Under the pieces are notes generated by a model. It was given only the letters and a program-made list of their open reading frames with translations, searched no databases and was not told where the DNA came from. The translations under genes were made by a program, and so were the position numbers. Shown piece by piece: positions 1-8,016 of a DNA stretch of 64,000 bases. Origin of the DNA: Candidatus Chryseobacterium colombiense (GTDB lineage Bacteria; Bacteroidota; Bacteroidia; Flavobacteriales; Weeksellaceae); contig CP119310.1 in the NCBI GenBank assembly GCA_029203185.1, positions 1,116,001-1,180,000 of the forward strand, in the 5' to 3' direction. The first letter of the stretch is position 1; every line of letters starts with the position of its first letter.

Positions 1-514
1 TAACTTTTCTGTAATCTTCAGGTCTTCCCTGAAATCTGGCAATGGGGATTTTATTCAGCCTGTCATCTATGCCGTAACATGTATTCCCGACAAACATTAT
101 AGACGTTTGGACTTTATTGATCCTTACATTTCCTACCGGAGTAAAAGGAATATTAATTTGCTTATCAGACTCTGATTTCACTGTAGAAATCATTTGTTTT
201 CTGAAGAAAAACTCCGTATGCTCCAGTAAAACCTCCGAAGATTCCGTCGGGTTGGTAAATGCAACCGCATGGGCAGGAACTGGATGGGTATAAATAGACG
301 GAGTGAGAAGCTTAGCCAGCTTTTCTAAAATTCGGGCATTTACCGTCTGTATTTCATTGTTTGCTTTGAAAACTTCTGTACTGAATGCATCGATCAACAG
401 TTTTACAAAAGGATCTAAAGACTGTGGACTTTTCAATCCCCAAACTTTAGTTGCATTCTGAAGCATTCTCGCTTTTACTGATTCTTTGGAATATATATTC
501 TGATCTAAATTCAT
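1..514 (-). CDS. tssF: Type VI secretion baseplate subunit TssF, N-terminal part (runs off the window)
   Basis: Reading leftward from an ATG at 512-514, the frame stays open to base 1, giving about 171 residues that begin MNLDQNIYSKESVKARMLQN. The text NARILEKLAKLLTPS followed by a hydrophobic stretch and a PVGNVRINK segment resembles the N-terminus of TssF-like baseplate proteins of Bacteroidota type VI systems (T6SSiii). TssF builds the wedge of the baseplate on which the contractile sheath assembles. It lies 25 bases downstream of tssE on the same strand, an order seen in these clusters, so co-transcription is likely. The rest of the protein and cluster lies beyond the left edge. Identification is from recalled family similarity plus the TssE neighbour. 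Confidence 0.75.
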   Translation of the reverse strand, partial: MNLDQNIYSKESVKARMLQNATKVWGLKSPQSLDPFVKLLIDAFSTEVFKANNEIQTVNARILEKLAKLLTPSIYTHPVPAHAVAFTNPTESSEVLLEHTEFFFRKQMISTVKSESDKQINIPFTPVGNVRINKVQTSIMFVGNTCYGIDDRLNKIPIARFQGRPEDYRKV

Positions 515-539
515 AATTTGTGATTACCTTTTAAAAAAT

Positions 540-980
540 TTAATCGATAGACATCGGGCTCAAAAACAATTCTGTAGAAAAGCTGAACCGCTCTCCCGTC
601 ATCTCCATTTTTGCATTGATGGCTATCTTTACTTTTTTCTTAACTTCTGTGTGCTCTTTTGTATCGTAAGTATGCTCTACAAACTGAATATGGGCTTCAA
701 TTTGAGGCTGTACAATCCGGGGTTCGTATTCCTGTATCTGTCTTTTCAGACTCTTAATGAAAACGTTTTCCCATACAGCACTGGTAACTCCATTATCGAA
801 TTCCAGGTTCCAAACATCGTTTCCGTAATTTTCATCATATCTGTTTTCGCCTTTTTTAGTAGTGATCAGCAACATAATGTTGTGGGCAATACTCTCACCC
901 ATATCGCAGGTGTCAATACTCCCCCCTTCAGTCATTAATGTTGACGGAACAAAAGGCATTCTGTAATTTGGTGTGTCCAT
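540..980 (-). CDS. tssE: GPW/gp25-family protein, type VI secretion baseplate TssE
   Basis: A 146-residue protein with the gp25-like core: MGESIAHNIMLLITTKKGEN near residues 27-46, a region where phage gp25 and TssE proteins carry the IxxxI...L.T..GER pattern, here with RYDENYGNDVW after it. TssE/gp25 triggers sheath polymerisation on the baseplate. It appears to be the first gene of a leftward unit with tssF, since the next gene upstream (1125-2540) ends in its own terminator at 1094-1120. A weak -7-like TTAATTTG lies on the minus strand at 1034-1041, about 54 bases before the start. Length fits the family. Together with tssF it supports a T6SSiii locus to the left. Confidence 0.8.
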   Translation of the reverse strand: MDTPNYRMPFVPSTLMTEGGSIDTCDMGESIAHNIMLLITTKKGENRYDENYGNDVWNLEFDNGVTSAVWENVFIKSLKRQIQEYEPRIVQPQIEAHIQFVEHTYDTKEHTEVKKKVKIAINAKMEMTGERFSFSTELFLSPMSID

Positions 981-1093
981 GATTCAACTTCTGTGATTTA
1001 CTTCATAATTCTGGTTTACTTGAAAAGAAATACCAAATTAAACATTTTTCACGAAATAGAGTATTACAATTTTGAAAGATCATTTATAAAACA

Positions 1094-1120
1094 AAAGCTG
1101 CCCGTTTTTAGAGCAGCTTT
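1094..1120 (-). terminator. Terminator of the amino-acid permease gene
   Basis: AAAGCTGC (1094-1101) pairs with GCAGCTTT (1113-1120). Read leftward, the stem is followed by a T-rich run (TTTTGTTTT). It sits five bases past the permease stop codon and insulates the type VI genes downstream. Confidence 0.75.
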
Positions 1121-1124
1121 ATAT

Positions 1125-2540
1125 TTATTCTTCAACTTTCTTATTTCTATTAATAAAATAATATACAGGAAGTCCGAGCAAAACCAATAAAAATCCGGGC
1201 CAGGTGTATTGTTGCTTATAAATTAAAAGTAAAATACAAAATCCTGCCCCAATCAATAAATAAACAATTGGCGTGATTGGATATAACCATGTCTTGTAAG
1301 GCCTTTCCAGATTGGGCTGTTTATATCTTAAATAGATTACTCCAAAAACCGTAATCATATAAAACAGTACGATAACAAAGGAAATCATATCTAAAAGATT
1401 CCCGTACTGACCGCTCAGACAAAGTAAGGAAGCCCAAATTCCCTGCATCCACAGAGCATTGGCAGGAACTTCATTTTTATTGTTTTTTTCAGCTTTCTTA
1501 AAAAACATTCCATCTTTTGCCATCGTCTGGAAAACCCTTGCTCCTGCTAAAATCAATCCGTTATCACAGCCAAAAGTAGAAACCATTACCAATACCGCGA
1601 TAATTATGGTTCCTGCACTTCCGAAAATAGAATGAGAAGCTGCAACCGCTACTCTGTCATTTTCTGCAAACGCAATGGCATCTCTGCTTAATGCGTTTAA
1701 ATACACATAGTTTACGGCAATATATAAAATGATAACAGCCGAGGTTCCATAAATCATTGATTTTACGACATTCCTCTTTGGATTCTCAATTTCTCCAGAA
1801 ACAAAAGTTACACTTTCCCAAGCCACAGAACTGAAAACAGAGCCAACCATTGCCGCGGCAATTCCGCCCATTAAAGTCATTCCGCCAATAGGTTCCCAAC
1901 CTTCTTTCAGAAAGTTTCCAAGTGTGTCTTTTTTAAGGTTATTAAAAGAATCCATTCCAAAACTGAAGTTTTCGGCCATATGAGAAATATCCACCAGCAT
2001 AAAACCGGCAGCTATTAATCCTACTAATGCAATAATTTTAGATCCTGTGAATATGTTCTGCAGCAATTTTCCGCTTTCTACCCCTCTTGTATTGATATAC
2101 GTAAGTAAAAGAATAATGGCGATCGCCAGAATCTGAATCCAGGTAATTTTAAACTCTCCACTCTGAAAAATAGGTGCTGCATCATTTAAAGCAGGAACCA
2201 AATAGGCTGTAAATTTTCCAAATGCCATAGCTACAGCTGCAATAGTTCCGGTCTGTATCACTGTAAACAATCCCCATCCGTACAGGAAACCCATCTTTTT
2301 TCCGAAAATTTCTTTAAGATAGGTGTATTGTCCACCTGCTTTTGGATACAATGCGGAAAGTTCTCCGTAGCTTATTGCTGCGGAAACAGTCATAATTCCG
2401 GTAATCACCCAGACAACGATCATCCAGAATCCTGACCCTAAATTTCGCATCATATCGGCGCTTACAATAAAAATTCCGCTTCCGATCATAGATCCCATTA
2501 CCAGCATAATGGCATCCCAAAGTTTTAGTTTTTTCTGCAT
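1125..2540 (-). CDS. APC-superfamily amino-acid permease
   Basis: A 471-residue integral membrane protein with about 12 hydrophobic segments. The first segment carries GSMIGSGIF (residues 16-24), the hallmark loop of APC amino-acid/polyamine/cation permeases that contacts the substrate carboxylate and amino groups. The region after it, GGQYTYLKEIFG near residue 70, and the PNLERPYK motif before the last two helices match the LAT-like/L-amino-acid subgroup. It probably imports or exchanges amino acids across the inner membrane. It is a single-gene unit with its own terminator. Substrate cannot be read from sequence. The start codon ATG at 2538-2540 gives a short cytoplasmic tail, MQKKLKLWDA, typical of the family. 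Confidence 0.85.
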   Translation of the reverse strand: MQKKLKLWDAIMLVMGSMIGSGIFIVSADMMRNLGSGFWMIVVWVITGIMTVSAAISYGELSALYPKAGGQYTYLKEIFGKKMGFLYGWGLFTVIQTGTIAAVAMAFGKFTAYLVPALNDAAPIFQSGEFKITWIQILAIAIILLLTYINTRGVESGKLLQNIFTGSKIIALVGLIAAGFMLVDISHMAENFSFGMDSFNNLKKDTLGNFLKEGWEPIGGMTLMGGIAAAMVGSVFSSVAWESVTFVSGEIENPKRNVVKSMIYGTSAVIILYIAVNYVYLNALSRDAIAFAENDRVAVAASHSIFGSAGTIIIAVLVMVSTFGCDNGLILAGARVFQTMAKDGMFFKKAEKNNKNEVPANALWMQGIWASLLCLSGQYGNLLDMISFVIVLFYMITVFGVIYLRYKQPNLERPYKTWLYPITPIVYLLIGAGFCILLLIYKQQYTWPGFLLVLLGLPVYYFINRNKKVEE

Positions 2541-2661
2541 AGTGAAATATAGGCTTCAAATATAGATAAATATGCAATGAGTTTGGAGTTTTGTTTCAAA
2601 TTTCAAAAATAAGTCTGTTTTTTATCAATTTTTTCTGCATTTATGATTCAATTTTTATTAC

Positions 2662-2669
2662 TACTTTTG
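2662..2669 (+). promoter_or_regulatory. -7 promoter element (TACTTTTG)
   Basis: Matches the Bacteroidota -7 consensus TAnnTTTG, 14 bases before the ATG at 2684. No clear -33 TTTG was found. It lies inside the longer open frame that starts at 2591, so it argues for the 2684 start. Confidence 0.5.
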
Positions 2670-2683
2670 AAAAAAATATAAAA

Positions 2684-3190
2684 ATGAAATTCAAAGCAAT
2701 ATTATTTGCAGTAACAGTAAGTGCATCTTCTTTAGCTTTTGCACAGGAATCAAAAAAATCAGGTCCACCGGCAGGAAAAGCACTTGTAGGTGATACTTAC
2801 GGTGGAGGTGTAGCTTCCAATGTAGAATCCAAAGCTATCTCAGTAGATAAATTAAGCAAAAAGCTTAAAAAAGAGAAAAAAGTAGAAAATGTTGCGATAA
2901 AAGGAAAAGTAACGGATGTTTGTGATAAAAAAGGATGCTGGTTAACAATCCAAACCGAAGATAATTCTAAGTTTTTCGTAAAAATGAAAGATTATGCGTT
3001 CTTCGTTCCTACTGCCTTAAAAGGTAAAACAGTGGTAATGGACGGAACGGCTGAAAGAAAAGTAACTTCTGTAGATGAGCAGAAACACTATGCAGAAGAC
3101 GCTAAAAAACCTCAGGCTGAAATTGATGCCATTACAACACCGAAAGAAGAAATCAGATTTGTAGCCAACGGAATTAAGGTGGTAAACTAA
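2684..3190 (+). CDS. Secreted DUF4920 protein
   Basis: A 168-residue protein beginning MKFKAILFAVTVSASSLAFA, a typical signal peptide with cleavage expected after AFA. The rest matches the DUF4920 family, small exported Bacteroidota proteins with an OB-like beta core; the pair of cysteines in DVCDKKGCW (about residues 84-92) is a family landmark and could bind metal or form a disulfide. The frame can be extended upstream to 2591, but that would bury the signal peptide and cross the -7 element at 2662-2669, so I chose 2684. It stands alone, followed by a degenerate repeat and a bidirectional terminator. Biochemical function is unknown. Confidence 0.8.
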   Translation: MKFKAILFAVTVSASSLAFAQESKKSGPPAGKALVGDTYGGGVASNVESKAISVDKLSKKLKKEKKVENVAIKGKVTDVCDKKGCWLTIQTEDNSKFFVKMKDYAFFVPTALKGKTVVMDGTAERKVTSVDEQKHYAEDAKKPQAEIDAITTPKEEIRFVANGIKVVN

Positions 3191-3198
3191 TAAAACAA

Positions 3199-3257
3199 AA
3201 TTGTTATTCTGAATGAAGTGAAGAATCTTATATTTCTCCTCTTGTCAAAATGACAAT
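3199..3257. repeat. Degenerate dispersed repeat with inverted ends
   Basis: An ATTGTTATTCTGAATGAAG...GTCAAAATGACAAT segment whose ends are roughly inverted (ATTGTTATTC against AAAATGACAAT). The wording TTCTGAATGAAGTGAAGAATCT resembles the GATTCCTCC...GGAATGACA repeats at 36249-36597 and the TTGTCATTCCGAGGAATC copy at 62194. Probably a relic of a dispersed non-coding repeat. Confidence 0.5.
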
Positions 3258-3267
3258 GATATAAAAT

Positions 3268-3294
3268 AAAAGCGGAACAATTAGTTCCGCTTTT
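3268..3294. terminator. Bidirectional terminator between DUF4920 and M14 genes
   Basis: AAAAGCGGAAC (3268-3278) pairs perfectly with GTTCCGCTTTT (3284-3294), with a T run on the right and an A run on the left, so it can stop transcription from both convergent genes. The M14 stop codon begins one base after the stem. Confidence 0.85.
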
Positions 3295-4404
3295 TTAGTC
3301 TTCTATGGTAAAGTTTACTTCTGCATCCAGTTTAGGATATTTAGTCGCCGAAATAAATTTCTTTCCTGTACAATCTATTTCCAGCCAGCCTTTTCGCTGT
3401 TTTACATCTCCTACTTCCATGACAAAAGGAATAAAAGATATTTCATCCTTGCCCTCTTCTTTTATTTCTCTGTATTGTACCGCCACATCTAAGATACATT
3501 CATGTTCTGTATTCAGCTTTACATTTCTATAGATGATATCGTAATGCGTTTCTCTGTTCTCCGGAATGTCAAGATAACCTTCCCATCCGTCAATCCCTGA
3601 ATTAAGTTCACTGATCGCCTTTAATGCATAGTAGAGCGCAATTGTATAATATTTTCTCGTTCCCTGTCTGGTATAGTCATCTACAAAATGTCCTCCTTCA
3701 AATAAAATAGTAGGCATTCCTGCTTTAATAAAGTTATCTCCTGTAGAAGTCGGATAAAATTCATCTGAATATCTGCCGATCTGATTCGGGATCATCTCCT
3801 TTAAATGATTATAAACATTAGCAATTACTGCCATACATTTTTTTCGATTCTCCGTCACCGTTCTTTCCACATCTTCAGAAGGAGCAAGAAAAGATAATGT
3901 AGCAGGATGAATTCCATTTGTACTAAAAATAGTTCTTTGCTCATGAAGATTAAGAGCATAATCATATTTTTTAGAAGCCACCGCATTTTTAAGAAATTTA
4001 ATCTCCGTACTTGCTTCGTTGTGGAAATCTCTGTTCAAATCAATCTCTGCAGCATTCAGTCTAGTCCATTTCTCCGAACCGTCAGGATTTAACATAAAAA
4101 TAAAATCCAGTTTTATCTTACTGAACAACTCTTCCTTCAGCTGAGGAGCTTTATCTAAAATCATTAACAAATCCAGCATCGCGTGGGTTGCATTCGATTC
4201 GTTTCCGTGCATTTGTGACCACGCAAGAACGGCAATATTACCATTCCCAACAGTTAGTTTATAAATAGGTTTTCCTAAATAGGATTTTCCTATCTCCTGA
4301 ATATAGTTGCTGAGATTCTTCTGTAGATAAGAAAATAATTTTTCAGGGGAAATATAGCGATTAGGGAAATCAGGATTTTTCTGATAGATCTGCTCAAAGT
4401 TCAT
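3295..4404 (-). CDS. M14-family zinc carboxypeptidase
   Basis: A 369-residue protein with the M14 metallocarboxypeptidase signature: zinc ligands H66 and E69 in QMHGNES, third ligand H153 in NLHEQR, and a likely catalytic glutamate E236 in ILFEGGHF. An N-terminal segment EKLFSYLQK...EIGKSYLGKPIY is the usual lead-in. No signal peptide is seen, so it may act in the cytoplasm, for example trimming peptides or modified amino acids. A longer frame starts with TTG at 4428, but a -7 element at 4426-4433 overlaps that codon, so the ATG at 4402-4404 is preferred. Single gene, convergent with the DUF4920 gene. Substrate unknown. Confidence 0.85.
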   Translation of the reverse strand: MNFEQIYQKNPDFPNRYISPEKLFSYLQKNLSNYIQEIGKSYLGKPIYKLTVGNGNIAVLAWSQMHGNESNATHAMLDLLMILDKAPQLKEELFSKIKLDFIFMLNPDGSEKWTRLNAAEIDLNRDFHNEASTEIKFLKNAVASKKYDYALNLHEQRTIFSTNGIHPATLSFLAPSEDVERTVTENRKKCMAVIANVYNHLKEMIPNQIGRYSDEFYPTSTGDNFIKAGMPTILFEGGHFVDDYTRQGTRKYYTIALYYALKAISELNSGIDGWEGYLDIPENRETHYDIIYRNVKLNTEHECILDVAVQYREIKEEGKDEISFIPFVMEVGDVKQRKGWLEIDCTGKKFISATKYPKLDAEVNFTIED

Positions 4405-4425
4405 ATTGTAATAATTTACAAGAGT

Positions 4426-4433
4426 CAAATTTA
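4426..4433 (-). promoter_or_regulatory. -7 promoter element (TAAATTTG) of the M14 gene
   Basis: Exact TAnnTTTG on the minus strand, 21 bases upstream of the ATG at 4404. It decides the start choice for the M14 gene. Confidence 0.6.
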
Positions 4434-5147
4434 GCCATTTTTAAGGAAAAAATAAAATTAACATTTGTAATCATATTAAACAATGTAAATTGCCAGAATG
4501 TCTGTGGATAAAATTGTGGATTAACAATAATTCAATATAATTAAATCATAAATCTTAAAATCAATTAGTTACAGTGTTTATTTAAATGTTAATTTAAAAT
4601 TTACTTTAAGTCCAATTTCTTCCATTTATCAACATTTGGGTGTAATTCTATTAAACATGGAAAACTGTGGAAAATGCTGTTAATAATTATATTATACAAA
4701 TGTAAATTGTTGATAATTTAAGCTTGAATTTTGAAATTTAGCCTACATTTTAAGTTGAATATATTCCTGTAAGTATTTTAGAAGTTTAATAGATCAGCAA
4801 AATATTTCTATTTTACTATTTATCATCAAATAGCCTTATATCGGCTGCTTCCAGTCATTTATCAGCTTAAATTAATGCTCTCAAATCGCATTTTACCTAT
4901 GTAATCAGGCATTTATGCTATCTCCCACTCTATATCTTTTAATTTCCATAAAAAAGCTTCGTTATTGCCTATTAATAGGATATTTATTTAGCCATATAGA
5001 ATTAAAATTTTTGTTAAGTCATTTATCTCATCTTTTACTTTAAGTAAAATGTAAAAAAGTGAATTTTGGGGAAAATTTGTTTATTAAAAATTGTCATATA
5101 ATTTTATAAACAATATAAATACTTGTTTATTAGATAATTAATACTAT
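4434..5147. other. Long AT-rich intergenic region, no gene seen
   Basis: About 715 bases with no convincing reading frame, tRNA or known RNA. It holds two single-mismatch copies of the 12-base palindrome found densely at 5148-5226: TAACATTTGTAA at 4459-4470 and ATACAAATGTAA at 4694-4705. It also holds a perfect 12-base palindrome, CCTATTAATAGG, at 4968-4979. The length is unusual for this compact window and the region lies between divergent genes, so it may be a large regulatory region; an unannotated small RNA cannot be excluded. Confidence 0.4.
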
Positions 5148-5226
5148 TTACAAATGTATTGTCAATAAATTTAAAATTGTTTACATTTGTATTTTGCATT
5201 TGTAAACTTTATTTTTACATTTGTAA
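5148..5226 (+). promoter_or_regulatory. Operator array of four TTACAnnTGTAA palindromes before the XRE regulator
   Basis: Four copies of the 12-base inverted repeat TTACA-N2-TGTAA: TTACAAATGTAT (5148-5159), TTACATTTGTAT (5181-5192), TTGCATTTGTAA (5194-5205) and the perfect TTACATTTGTAA (5215-5226). The last ends 21 bases before the ATG of the helix-turn-helix gene. Start-to-start spacings are 33, 13 and 21 bases. The likely reading is an operator cluster bound by the adjacent regulator itself; that is inference from position and symmetry. Confidence 0.6.
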
Positions 5227-5247
5227 CACGATTAAAAATCAATTTTT

Positions 5248-5787
5248 ATGAGTTTAAACGAGAGAATTTCCAAAGTTATAGAGTATTCCAATCTTACCTC
5301 ATCCGAGTTTGCTGACGAGATCGATGTTCAACGTTCTTCTATTTCGCACATCACTTCGGGAAGGAACAAACCTTCTTTAGAATTTATCATAAAAATAAAA
5401 TCACGCTTCCCTGAGATTCTTTGGGACTGGCTCGTAACAGGTGAAGGTCAGATGCTGAAATCCGGTTTACCCGAAGCCAAAGAAATTCCTGAAGAGAAAA
5501 CTGAAGAAGAAGTTTTAAAACCAACCTCTCTTCCCGATCTTTTTACAATGATGAATGACGATGAAGATTTAGGGTCAGAAGAAACTGAAATTAAGTCTCT
5601 AAAACGAAGTCCTGGAGAATCGTTTATACCGCATCAAAGTACAGCACAGGAAAAAATATCCGATTCTCAGCGATTAGAAAATTCTCAGCAGCAAATAATT
5701 AACCAAGTGCCTGTAAACCAGCAAAGTAAGATAAAAAGAATTGTTTTGTTCTACGAGAACGGAAAATTTGAAAGTTTCGAGCCATAA
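5248..5787 (+). CDS. XRE/lambda-repressor-type helix-turn-helix regulator
   Basis: A 179-residue protein. Residues 1-66 form a Cro/C1-type DNA-binding domain: ISKVIEYSNLTSSEFADEI then the recognition part VQRSSISHITSGRNKPSLE, followed by LWDWLVTGEGQML, a tail common in Flavobacteriia regulators of this type. From residue 75 on the chain is acidic and low-complexity (EEKTEEEV, MNDDEDLGSEETE) and glutamine-rich near 140-160, so it is probably disordered; the last residues IVLFYENGKFESFEP are a short conserved-looking tail. No protease or effector domain is visible. It follows the four-copy palindrome array, suggesting autoregulation. It ends in a strong bidirectional terminator. Target genes are unknown. 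Confidence 0.8.
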   Translation: MSLNERISKVIEYSNLTSSEFADEIDVQRSSISHITSGRNKPSLEFIIKIKSRFPEILWDWLVTGEGQMLKSGLPEAKEIPEEKTEEEVLKPTSLPDLFTMMNDDEDLGSEETEIKSLKRSPGESFIPHQSTAQEKISDSQRLENSQQQIINQVPVNQQSKIKRIVLFYENGKFESFEP

Positions 5788-5792
5788 AAAAA

Positions 5793-5815
5793 GTCTGATC
5801 AAAAAATGATCAGAC
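5793..5815. terminator. Bidirectional terminator after the XRE gene and proline dehydrogenase
   Basis: GTCTGATCA (5793-5801) pairs with TGATCAGAC (5807-5815); A run before, T run after. It serves the two convergent genes on either side. Confidence 0.9.
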
Positions 5816-5842
5816 TTTTTTATTTTTATATTCAAGGAAAAA

Positions 5843-7012
5843 TTATCTTCCTTTTCTTCTTTCCAGTTCTTTTTTGATAAGACCTAACTCTCTTCCGGTT
5901 TGTCCGGCAACAGAAGTATTTTCCTGGGCTCTTCTTGTAAGGTAAGGAACTACATCTTTCACAGGTCCGTAAGGAAGGTATTTTGCCACATTATAGCCCT
6001 TATCAGACAGATAGAATGTTATGTTATCACTCATCCCGTAAAGCTGCCCAAAATACACATGAGGATTATCATTTTCAAGATTTTTAGCCTTCATTTTATC
6101 CATGATCAGCTCAGAAGAAATCTCATTGTGTGTTCCAAAGAATGCAGACACTTTATCCAAATGATTCATTACAAAATCAATTCCTGCATTATAGTTCTTA
6201 TCTGAAGATTCTTTGTTAGGCTGTATCGGATCTGGATATCCTTTTTCTGCTGCTCTGGCTCTTTCTTTTTCCATATAGGCACCACGAACAATTTTATATC
6301 CAATAAAATACCCTTTTTCTCTTGCTCTCTGAAGGTTTTCTTCCATGTATTCCAGTCTTCCGGTTCTATACATCTGGATGGTGTTCCAAACAATGGGCTT
6401 TTCCTGATTGTATTTTTCCATCATTTCTTCACAAAGATGGTCTGCAGCATCCTGCATCCAGGTTTCTTCTGCATCTACCATCACCTTTTTATCATGTTCA
6501 TGACAAAGTTTGCATACTTCATCAAATCTTTTTACCACTCTTTCCCATTCTTCTTTTTGGCTGGAAGTAAGTTCTGCATTTTTACCAACAGCTTCATACA
6601 AATCGATTCTACCGAAAGCTGTCGGTTTAAAAACGATAAAAGGAATCGCCGGATTTCCCACAGAAAATCTTACGATATCTTTAATCTCATTACAGACCGC
6701 ATCGAAAGTTGCTTCATCTTCTTTTCCTTCAATAGAGTAATCAAAGATACTTCCAACACCTCTTTTAAACAGCTGTTTCACTACTTTCATACTTTCTTCG
6801 CGGGTTTCTCCGCCACAAAACTGCTCAAATAAAGTATTCTTTACAATTCCGGTAACAAAAGGAAAATTATTATGAACGGTGAAATTAAGAACAGAAGTTC
6901 CTATTTTAGTCAGTGAAGGCTGTTCAATCATTTTGAACATCCAATACGCTTTCTTTAACTGTGCATCAGATTTATCTGCGAATGCAACTTTAGTATCGTT
7001 AAAAATGGGCAT
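5843..7012 (-). CDS. Proline dehydrogenase (monofunctional PRODH)
   Basis: A 389-residue flavoenzyme that oxidises L-proline to pyrroline-5-carboxylate and passes electrons to the quinone pool. The beta/alpha barrel motifs of PRODH are visible: VMVDAEETWMQDAADHL near 190, IGYKIVRGAYMEKERARA near 240, GTHNEISSELI near 295, YGMSDNITFYL near 330 and the C-terminal YLPYGPVKDVVPYLTRRAQE (two arginines that hold the proline carboxylate). It lacks the P5C dehydrogenase half of bifunctional PutA, as usual in Flavobacteriia. It is a single gene; the UbiA/mevalonate kinase pair upstream ends 64 bases before it. Likely role: proline catabolism for energy. Confidence 0.93.
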   Translation of the reverse strand: MPIFNDTKVAFADKSDAQLKKAYWMFKMIEQPSLTKIGTSVLNFTVHNNFPFVTGIVKNTLFEQFCGGETREESMKVVKQLFKRGVGSIFDYSIEGKEDEATFDAVCNEIKDIVRFSVGNPAIPFIVFKPTAFGRIDLYEAVGKNAELTSSQKEEWERVVKRFDEVCKLCHEHDKKVMVDAEETWMQDAADHLCEEMMEKYNQEKPIVWNTIQMYRTGRLEYMEENLQRAREKGYFIGYKIVRGAYMEKERARAAEKGYPDPIQPNKESSDKNYNAGIDFVMNHLDKVSAFFGTHNEISSELIMDKMKAKNLENDNPHVYFGQLYGMSDNITFYLSDKGYNVAKYLPYGPVKDVVPYLTRRAQENTSVAGQTGRELGLIKKELERRKGR

Positions 7013-7076
7013 TACAATTATATAGTTTAGGGTTTTGCAAAGGTAAGCATAACCGTAGTTTTTTAAAGAATTTTTT

Positions 7077-8006
7077 CTATAATTTATTCTCTATTCCGTT
7101 GAGCAGCATTGCAATAATACCGACAAAAACCCAAAATCTCAAAATATTAAGTGTCAGGAATTTACTTTTTCTAGAGTAATTTAAAATAAGGTAAACACAT
7201 AGAATGATAACGAATAATCCTCCTGTAAAATAATAAGCCATAAAGCCGGAAATCCCGGTACGGGTAATCAGTTTCATTGAAACTGCCATCGTGATGATCA
7301 GCAGTGAAATAATAATAATCTTAGTGTTCCTGTTCGTAAAATAATTGGGAATGGTAATATAATCAAAAACCTTATCCACTCTTTTCGTTAATGTATCTTT
7401 TACAATATCAATGCATAAGAGAATCAGAAACAGAAAAACTGCCATCAATAAAACCTTCTTTGAAAAGGTTCCATAATATACCATCATTCCAAAGAAAGGA
7501 TATAAGGTAAGGCTTACAAAAGTGAGATTATTTAAAATTAAAACGCGACTTAATTTATGGCTATAAAACCACATAAAAAACTGGTATACAACAAAAAACA
7601 AAAATACTCGATGCGAAATCAGCCAAGCTACTCCTAAAGAGAGAACACTTAAAAACAGATAGACATATAAAAAATATTTCTGCTTAATAAAGCTTTGAAT
7701 TCTGGTTCTGAATGGCTTTACCAGGTGATCTTTTTCAAAATCATAAAATTGATTAATGATTCCTCCAGCTAGAATCGTAAGAACCGTACAGAAAATAATA
7801 CCATGAACCTTAAAATCAAAGACAAATTTTCTGAAATTCTCATCCTGATTAAAAAGGAAAAACGTGGAAACGTATAAGGCAAATGTAAGTAAGGCAGCAA
7901 CAAAAAAGCGAGCTCCTAAAAGAAAGCCCACAAATTGTGAAAATCTATAAAATAAAGATTTTTGAATATAATTTTTCTGTTGGAAAGTTTCTTTTTCAGA
8001 ATTCAT
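7077..8006 (-). CDS. UbiA-family prenyltransferase
   Basis: A 309-residue protein with about eight membrane helices and the two aspartate motifs of UbiA prenyltransferases: NQFYDFEKD (N85, D89, D93) and DIVKDTLTKRVD (D200, D204, D211), which bind prenyl diphosphate through magnesium. These enzymes attach a prenyl chain to an acceptor in the membrane. The acceptor here cannot be read: relatives are annotated variously as menaquinone, haem O or geranylgeranylglycerol-phosphate transferases. The gene follows mevalonate kinase with a 10-base gap, so the two are probably co-transcribed and linked through isoprenoid supply. The start ATG at 8004-8006 is followed by a polar tail, then the first helix. 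Confidence 0.8.
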   Translation of the reverse strand: MNSEKETFQQKNYIQKSLFYRFSQFVGFLLGARFFVAALLTFALYVSTFFLFNQDENFRKFVFDFKVHGIIFCTVLTILAGGIINQFYDFEKDHLVKPFRTRIQSFIKQKYFLYVYLFLSVLSLGVAWLISHRVFLFFVVYQFFMWFYSHKLSRVLILNNLTFVSLTLYPFFGMMVYYGTFSKKVLLMAVFLFLILLCIDIVKDTLTKRVDKVFDYITIPNYFTNRNTKIIIISLLIITMAVSMKLITRTGISGFMAYYFTGGLFVIILCVYLILNYSRKSKFLTLNILRFWVFVGIIAMLLNGIENKL

Positions 8007-8016
8007 TCCAGGCTGT

